Source: Mesotaenium endlicherianum
Taxonomy: Eukaryota > Streptophyta > Zygnematophyceae > Zygnematales > Mesotaeniaceae
DNA length: 64,000 nucleotides
Direction: 5' to 3'
Assembly: GCA_009602735.1 (NCBI GenBank)
Contig: WELA01013858.1
Span: 611,066-675,065 of the forward strand
Position numbers and translations under genes: made by a program. The notes beneath the pieces are model-generated. The model was not told the origin of the DNA and did no database searches. It saw only the letters and a list, made by a program, of their open reading frames with translations. Below, in pieces: positions 56,131 to 64,000 of the stretch. Position 1 is the stretch's first letter, and every line of letters begins with the position of its first letter.

Positions 56131-59100
56131 CAACTTGTCATTTCAAAAGTTGAACGAAGACATCACATTATCCTAATTTGTCCTTGTGAAAACAATGATC
56201 AAAATAGTTATTTTAGTACGTAAACTTTTATATATATCATTTTATTTCTAAATATTCAATATGGAATGAACCAGTTGGCATAATTATTCCAAGATTATAT
56301 TTGCCACTACTTCATTACAAATATTTGGAAAAATTATCAATTACAATATATATAATATTTTTAAAATTAAATAAATAAATAATAACAAATCTCTATCATA
56401 ATACTAGTACATATATATTTCTTTTAAATTTCAATAATAATTTACATAAGTGCATTTGCTCATAATTTGATTGCATCATTTATCAAATAATTGTTTCGTA
56501 ATTAAATAAATAAACATATTTATATTTGTACTCTTAACGTTAATGCAATACAAATGAATGCAATTTTCAAATAAATTGAGGTAAATACATTTACGATATT
56601 GCAATATATTTCAAAACATTTAATTGGACAGAAGTTCAAACAACTGAAATCAAAGTACGTGTGGTCATGATTTTTTGTGACAAAAAAAGAAGGATCTGTA
56701 ATCATCGTGTAAATTTGTTTCAAACTTAAAACGAGTGTGAAGATGCAGAGACCGTTATGTTAAAATGACAAAAAATATCATAGATATTTACGAGATTGAT
56801 CATTGAGATGCGAGCGTGTTTTTAGTGTTCAAAGTTCATCTTCAAGCGTTGTGAAAGTGATTTTGAAATTAATCCATTGTGAAGTTTTGTAGAGACGATT
56901 TTAGAGAAATATTTATGTTTTTACAAAAGTTCACAATTTGTTCAAATATGCACACAAATGCACACCAATACAATCATACGTTCACACGCACCTGTACTAT
57001 ATTGTTATTTTACTGCTCAATCCTGTTTGTTCTGAAATTTAAAACAGTAAAATCTGAAGCATTTTAATGTTAGTCCATTTCAGCGCAGACGTCGCTTCAA
57101 ACAATTTGGGGTGAAAAAAATCCTTTAATATTAAGTTTAAAAAATTACACGGTGATTAATGTTACTTTTCTTTGAATACAAATGTACCAAGTGAAAAACA
57201 AGAACATGTGTGCAAACTTACTACTACTACAACACAGAAATTGGAAAAATATGCGTCGAAACGTTACGCTAGATGCCTATGATCTCAAAGCATTTTAATA
57301 TATAATGATGAAAGTCATAATTTTGATATGTAATCATATGTAATTTTATTATTTATACTTCATCCGCAATTATGAATTGATTTTACGTGTCAATAAAACA
57401 CATTAAATTTGAATAGATAAATATCTCATGCATAAAAATCAAACAAATTAATTGTTGTCGTAATCGTGCTGCCTCGAGCATCAATTTATAAATCACGACC
57501 AACGTTATATTCTAATTTTGGAACAAAACACCTTTTAACCGTTATTAAATTCAATGTACTAAAAAATATTAAATAATATCACAACACACGTCACATAGAT
57601 TTGTGAAAAAGACAATAAAAGAATTCAAAAATTATGTTTCATTAAAATTCAAAAGCACAAAATATATAAATGTCATTTACATAAATAAAATTTGATTAGT
57701 ATTGTGTAATCTTAATGATGATTACATCTTCAATCATGATCTTAATCCTAGGAAAAAAAATCAAAATTAAGAAAAATACTAATTACATCGAAAAATCTTT
57801 TACACAATATTGACTCAAAGAACAAATTGCAAGTCCATTTTTTTCAGTTATTTATTCTATATTCATTATTTGAAACAAAATGATACAAAAATTAACGTTA
57901 TATACAATATACTATTTTTTGAAGTTATGAAATTATATTGTTGTATATATATTAATATATTTAAATATGAAAATAATATTATTTACTTATATCTTATATT
58001 TTTTGGTATATTACAGTAAAGTAATAAGACTTAAATTTATGAACTTGTTTTCTAATTTTGTAAAATTTCACAAATTATGATAAAAAGTTCTAAATAATTG
58101 TTAGATTAATATATTTCATGTATAATCATGATTTGTTTTGTAAACATCATAGAATTTATAGACCGTAGATATATTGTGTGTAAAATGACTGCGTTAATCA
58201 TTATATTTTGTGAATTCTTACAAGTACTTGATCATTTTTTTTATTTTTTAATAATAAACAAAATGCGTGATTTGATTCATGTATTTAAATCAAAATAACT
58301 TGAATTTATCAAATATGTTTTGAAATGAAATTACTCGTTTTTTATGGATATTACTTGATATGAATATATTAAACATATAATATTTAAAAATCCCATTACA
58401 TTTATAATAACTGAAATGCATATAACATTCGAAAGATATTTAATTTTCACCATTTTACTAGAAAATTTACTCAATTCTTTTTTGTTGGTGTTTCAATAAA
58501 TAAATAAATGAATCATGGAAATAAATTCAATTTCTATTATTTTGTATTAGGTGTCTCATCGTGACCTAATAATGAACATAATATAAAAAATAATTAATTT
58601 AATAATACATATATTCACAATAATTTATTTTGTTGTTGATAAATTTACTGTTTTCCAATATTCTTATATTATATTAAACAAAAAACCAACCAAAATATAT
58701 TTGTGTAAAATTGACTTAAGCAAAATATGTAACAACATAAAATATTAGGTGTATTTTATATTTAAAAATTGATTAAAAATACAATTTATTGATATATAAT
58801 GAACTTCATATTTGTTACTATACAAATATTTATTTTTTAATAATTATATTATTTCAATTTTGTTATTTCAAACGATGAATAATGATTGAATATTTTTTTG
58901 ATAAAAATAAAAATTTTGTCACAAGTATATATGCGAAGCCAATTTTGACGATGAGCTTTTGGAAAAAAAATTAAAATCATAAAAAGTAAATAAACTGTGA
59001 AAGGGATCCAAATGTATTGGTATTCAATATAAGTTATTGATGTGTTAAGTGAATCACATTAATAATTAATGATCTTTTCAGGTTTTATGAAATAATAAAT

Positions 59101-62060
59101 ATTAATAAAATTCTTACAAATCTCACAATTCATTATTCTATCTCTTTTTTTGACATTGATTTTAAAACTTATAAATGAAACTCTTGAATAATAAAATATA
59201 TTACTAATCTTTTTAATGTAATGAATATACAAAATTTGAAAATATATTATTTCTAATAGCTTACTATAATTACAATACAGAAGTTTTGATTAAAATTTGT
59301 AATTGAATACGATTATTTTTATATATAATTTAAATAAATTTTAGAAAATAGTTTTTATATTATTTTCAATACAATTGCAAAGCAATTACATTTTTTCATA
59401 AACGTTCAATCTTATAAATCTCAAAGTTCCATGAACATTTCAATTGTCACAATTGATGTCATGAATATGTTAACTCTACAACCACTTTGGTACCAAGTGA
59501 CGATCTTCACTTCAATTACATTCCTTTCAAAAATTCAATAAGAAATTGTCTCATCAACAAATTTTTGGATATGATAACTAATATTTATAAAAGTAAAATT
59601 ATGTATAACGACACAAAGTTTGGCGCATATATGATCAAAAATTAATCATTTCTGAAATTATTGGCTGTGAGAAATTATTGACTCTGTTATGGCAAAAATT
59701 GTGCTTGCAATTTGATGCGTTATTGCGGTTGTAGCAAACCTTACCCCTCTTGAAAAGTTTGTCTTAATATCAAAATTTTCAATTAACACACTTTGCGTAA
59801 CATATCTTTTTTTCACACTTGCGTTACTTTCATTAACCATAAACATACAAAATTAATACAAAAATATACCATGAATATGTTAGATTGAACTTGTTAAATA
59901 CTTTTCAATTCTAGAAACGTTGCGCGTGGAAGAAATAGTCACGAAAAGGTGCGTAATTGATGTGTTCGACATGTATGTCTTTTGTAAATATACAATTGAT
60001 ATTTGCGACATGTTTGGTTATCTGGTGGACAAAATATGAACTTGACTCCGCAATATTTCTTGCATTCTTGCCCCCGCAATACTATTTGCATTATTGTGTA
60101 GATACGGGCCAAACGATGTCGACCAAGCAAACTTGTTACCAAAAAATTATAGACGAACTCCTTGTCACGCAAATTCAAGCTTAACAATATCTACCAAACA
60201 AATTTATTATTGAATAATCATTAGCAAACAATTTTACAACGTATATTTTTGTACTTCCAATGTTTTTTTGAAATCAATATCAACAATATTCATTCAATTT
60301 TAGTATTAATTCATTTCTCATGTAATTTGTTATTCAATATAAAATATATAAAGACTACATGAGTATTTAATATCAATCTCAATAATTAAAAAGTTGCATG
60401 TCGTCACAGTGCATTAATGATTTGTAATGATGACACAATTTTTAATAAGAAAAAATATACAATAAAATGGTGGTTAATTTAGAATTACATATTAGTGTAC
60501 TTTAGTGCATTAATTTCAATTGTTTTCTGTAATTCTCTTACTGTACTTAAATATTCAAATTTGATTGAATATTAGTAGGTAAAATTGTAAATTTTCTTAT
60601 AAATAACAAATATTTGCGAATCATTTATTTTAAATACAAAAAAATATGATTTATTCATTTTTTAATCAGTACATTTGACTGATTCAAATATTAGACCATT
60701 CAAATTACTCTATGAAATTTATCAAAATTTTAATTTGACGTTCAAATTTACGGATGAAATAAAATTGGATTATATAAATTTACAATGGTTAAAATCAATG
60801 AGAAATCATGACAATTTAAAAATATTGAATTAGAGCAATATGCTGTAACATGCTTAGAATCGGCTTATGGTCAAAGTTATCAAAGATATTATTTGAATTA
60901 GGTTTGTGTAGTTACCGCGCATGCGCTTGTTTGTTTGTCCAATTTTCAAACAAGTTTTTTTTAGCCAGCATAATTGTGGAAGCAGCAAAATTAGATTGAA
61001 ACTTCCTTTTTTTTAATGTAAGTATCACCCTTCTTTTTTATTTGACTAACCAATGTTTTTTTAAAATAATTTAAATAGCAATGTACAAATGATTCACAGA
61101 AAATTTTATAACGTGATCAAATATTAAGAAAATAAAATTAATGAACAATTTTTTTTAATTTAAAATTTTTGAACACGTTTTTTGTCATGAAAAAGATCAT
61201 GACATTTTCAGCTTGACACGTAGGCAACATGATCACATTATTTGAATATTGTGCACAATTTTAAAAAAAATGGTAATATTTTTGCACGCATTTTGAAACG
61301 CATGGTACGAATGATGAATATAAAAGTATGAATGTGATTGTGCATTGAAAAAGTAAAATTATTGAACAAATTGTTGTTCGAATGAGTATTCACCGACATG
61401 AAAAACATAATGTTATATTACAACCAAACATGAACAATTTTTTGAATACTACGTACAATTTCCATATTAATAAGTTTTTACGATCATAAATTTTCCATGA
61501 ATGAAATAAATTTATAATTTGAACAATTCGTATTTCAGATTACAAAATGTCAATGTAATAATCATTTTCTCTTATTTTAATATTAATACGCAATATTTTA
61601 ATCCATAAGTCAAAATAATTTTCAATATTTACTATGTAAAAATACATACACATTTATTCTAGTTTAGATTTTATATATAAATATTTCAACATTGGTAATT
61701 ACATATTGATTTTTTTATATTTTGTATTTTATAATTGTAAATAAAAATTCCAACACAAAATTTAATACTGTACACAAAATACATATTAATGACGTGATGT
61801 CATTGGTCATAAAAAATGAAAATTTATTTAGTAAAAAATTCAAAAATTAATAATGTTATTGTCAACTTACCACTACATTTGAAAAGTTGGAAACGTCGAT
61901 GTGAACCAAGTCTCATTAGTCAAATTTAAATGAGTCATTGTAGAAAGTATCTGAGGAGAGAGACTAACTAAATGAGATTTTTTTTTTCATCAAAAGATGC
62001 GTTGAACAAAGTAGATGTTAATGTTCAATTTCGGCACTTTTAGTCCAAAGATTGTGACAT
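56131..62060. other. Very AT-rich intergenic DNA
   Basis: Apart from a third R1 motif at 57211-57295 I see no gene, RNA, repeat array or mobile-element end. All open frames are under about 85 codons and dominated by Ile/Asn/Lys/Phe, as expected from base composition. Confidence 0.6.
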
Positions 62061-62099
62061 AATAAATCTTATTTTTACATGTTACTGTCAAAGCACAAA

Positions 62100-62770
62100 A
62101 GGAAGAACTCTGAGTGTCACCCTGAGTGTCACTAACAATAAGAACTTCGTGGACCAGCTTCAAAAGCTTGTGAAGAGCATATAAGGAAAATGTCGCAATT
62201 GCTTATGGTAAAAATAAATAACGGGTTACTTACCAAATGAAGATGTCATAGTAATTCAGAATGAGGGAAAGTCATTTGTATTGTGGAGCAACTTTGTTTT
62301 TTACTTTAAAGCGGCTCAGCAGAGGGAGTATAATGGTTCTTCGATCTAGCAAGAGCAACACGCGTCCCATCGTCAGGCTCAGGGAAAGCGCGACGTGCAT
62401 CTGATTATTGCTAATGAAAGACGCTTGAAAATATGCAGCAGCTTCAAACTCCAGAAAGAATTCGCGGCTGAGAGCAAGAATCATGAAGAGTCGGTTGAAA
62501 CTATCGAGAAAAAGTGAAAAATTGAGATACGCGTTGGAGACGTCCCTCGTGTACCCGACATCGACGTTATGACGATGTCTAAGTGATTCATTGTAAGAAT
62601 ATGAACGCCATGATTTTTGAGCTGACGGGAAGAACTTGGCTGAGATACTTAAAGTATATCATGTTTCCAAACTTAGCGGAGCTTACTCTGACCTTGGAGA
62701 AGATGTTCGAAAAATATTCTCTGTCTCACGATTCATCTCCATTCTTTTGTACATCACTACAAAGTTAAGT
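62100..62770 (+). pseudogene. GC-richer island with broken coding potential
   Basis: Base composition rises sharply compared with its surroundings. Forward frames give short protein-like stretches: FVDQLQKLVKSI near 62150, DVIVIQNEGKSFVLWSNFVF near 62240-62300, a Lys/Glu-rich stretch to about 62515, and 62583-62768 (61 codons, AMIFELTGRTWLRYLKY). Stops separate them. EGKSFVLWS is loosely reminiscent of the heat-shock-factor DNA-binding domain (GKSFVVW), but the match is short and unproven. It could be an exon remnant or a decayed gene. Confidence 0.35.
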
Positions 62771-62779
62771 GAAGAGCCA

Positions 62780-63310
62780 AAAACGGTTGAAGTTCGGAGA
62801 TTGTGACATAGTGTGTTATCCATAGTGTCAGCTTAATTTTGAGTAATTCATCCATGCATTTTAGAATTAATTATTGCCTTAATTTTATGCCAACGTATGA
62901 ATCGTAACCGTTGGACTCCAATATAGTCGATAGAAGTATTATTTTTGATTCTTTTATCTCTTTCACAAACACAAACACGTTACCTTTTGTGTTCTTGAGG
63001 AGTACGAAAGATCCACTACCTCCAAAGAGCTGCTAGTAGAAATAAAAATATTCCTAGAGAAATACTGGCATATTTTGCAACACTTATGTTCACTTGGCAC
63101 GACATGCATAAACACATGTCGACGGGGACAGAGCGTGAGGTAAAATTTGAAAGTAACATTAAAGGTAAACCAGGACACACATGTGATAAATAATGTGTTG
63201 TAAATATAATTGAAAGATTCAAATCATATATTGAAGATCATGAATTGATGTAAATTCTAAACAACAAAAGTGTCTAGTAAAATTTCAAAACACAAATTGG
63301 ACAAAACATT
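62780..63310. other. AT-rich DNA, nothing recognised
   Basis: Reverse-strand frames at 62963-63222 are short and overlap each other in two registers. No family match, RNA or repeat was seen. Confidence 0.5.
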
Positions 63311-63319
63311 TATGTGTGT

Positions 63320-64000
63320 ATTTTTAAGAGCATTTATAAACATGATGAAAAAAAGGAGAAAATATTGCGAATGAATGAATTAAAAAAATGTAAATAATTT
63401 AAATATAGTTGTTCAAGTTGGTGCAAGAGCATTTATAGACATGATGGAAAAAAGGAGGAAATAAAAGTGTCACAAAACAACAAAATTGTAACACAAAAAT
63501 TAGACACACATTCATATGTGCATTTTCGAGAGCATTTATAGACATGATGAAGAAAGGGAAAAAAAAAAGGGGTCACAAAATCGTATTATTATGAAAAAGT
63601 AAAACACGAGATCAATTTCATCTCCGCACATGTTATGTGTTTCAAAAATTTACTTGGGAAAATGTTGCCAATGAATACATCAAGAAATATAAACAATTTA
63701 AATGTAGTTGTTCAAATTGGCGCAAGAGCATTTGTACACATGATGAAGAAAGGGAGGAAACAAAGGTGTCACGGAATTGTATTAAATAGATCATAATGCG
63801 TTTTCACTTATCCAAAAAAATAAAACTATAAAACATGTAAATTTTGTAAATATTATTTTGAAAAAGTGAAACACGAGATCAATTTCATCTCTGCACATGT
63901 TATTTGTTCTGAAAATTAACTTGGGTAAATGTTGCCAATGAGTAAATCAAGAAAAAATGTAAATAATTTAAATGTAGTTGTTCAAGTTGGCGAGACAAAG
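63320..64000. repeat. Diverged tandem repeat array running off the window
   Basis: The word GAGCATTTATAGACATGATG recurs at about 63329, 63427, 63529 and 63727. A second word (ATGTTGCCAATGA, then TAATTTAAATGTAGTTGTTC) recurs at about 63359, 63660 and 63926. A third (ACACGAGATCAATTTCATCT) recurs at 63605 and 63874. Spacing of roughly 270-300 bp suggests a decayed satellite-like array. Confidence 0.82.

Overview
The window falls into two parts. From base 1 to about 53196 it is a continuous stack of nested Ty3/gypsy LTR retrotransposons with no host gene visible. From 53197 to 64000 it is very AT-rich DNA with diverged tandem repeats and no convincing gene. All readable coding belongs to chromoviruses: gag with a CCHC knuckle, then protease, reverse transcriptase, RNase H, integrase and a C-terminal chromodomain. 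Every readable primer site has the initiator-tRNA-Met form TGGTATCGGAGC or a one-base variant. This suggests a green-lineage (streptophyte) nuclear genome. A charophyte such as Chara or an early land plant would fit, but the species is not settled by sequence alone. N characters mark a draft assembly. || Three coding families and one mostly non-coding family are present. Family A has 503-bp LTRs (TGTAGTGA...TCACTACA). Family B has LTRs of about 720 bp (TGTAATGA...TTCATTTCA) and a third ORF after pol. Family C has LTRs of about 740 bp that, read on the + strand, run TGAAAGGGG...CTTACA. Family D is a C relative whose coding has mostly gone. || The nesting was read from 5-bp target-site duplications (TSDs). 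The oldest is E, a decayed reverse-strand A-family copy (LTR 52694-53196). D (2825-50800, TSD ATGTC) sits in E. C (6282-42938, TSD CATGC) and A3 (42966-49559, TSD GTCTA) sit in D. B1 (6296-28121, TSD CAGAG) sits in the 3' LTR of C, and B2 (33026-41827, TSD AATAT) in the gag of C. A tandem A element (8614-21507, TSD GCTTT) sits in the third ORF of B1. At the left edge a C-type LTR (1-426) interrupts a B-type LTR (427-822), which interrupts E. || The most notable features are: (i) a three-LTR tandem A element with one TSD around the whole; (ii) the 563-residue third ORF of family B, preceded by a TACTAAC branch-point match and a 3' splice site, with a donor-like GTAAGG at the gag start codon; (iii) canonical -1 slippery heptamers just before the gag stop in families A and B; (iv) a compact derivative (D) of the C lineage. 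Two A copies look whole and are nearly identical, so family A was active recently. Older copies are fossils.
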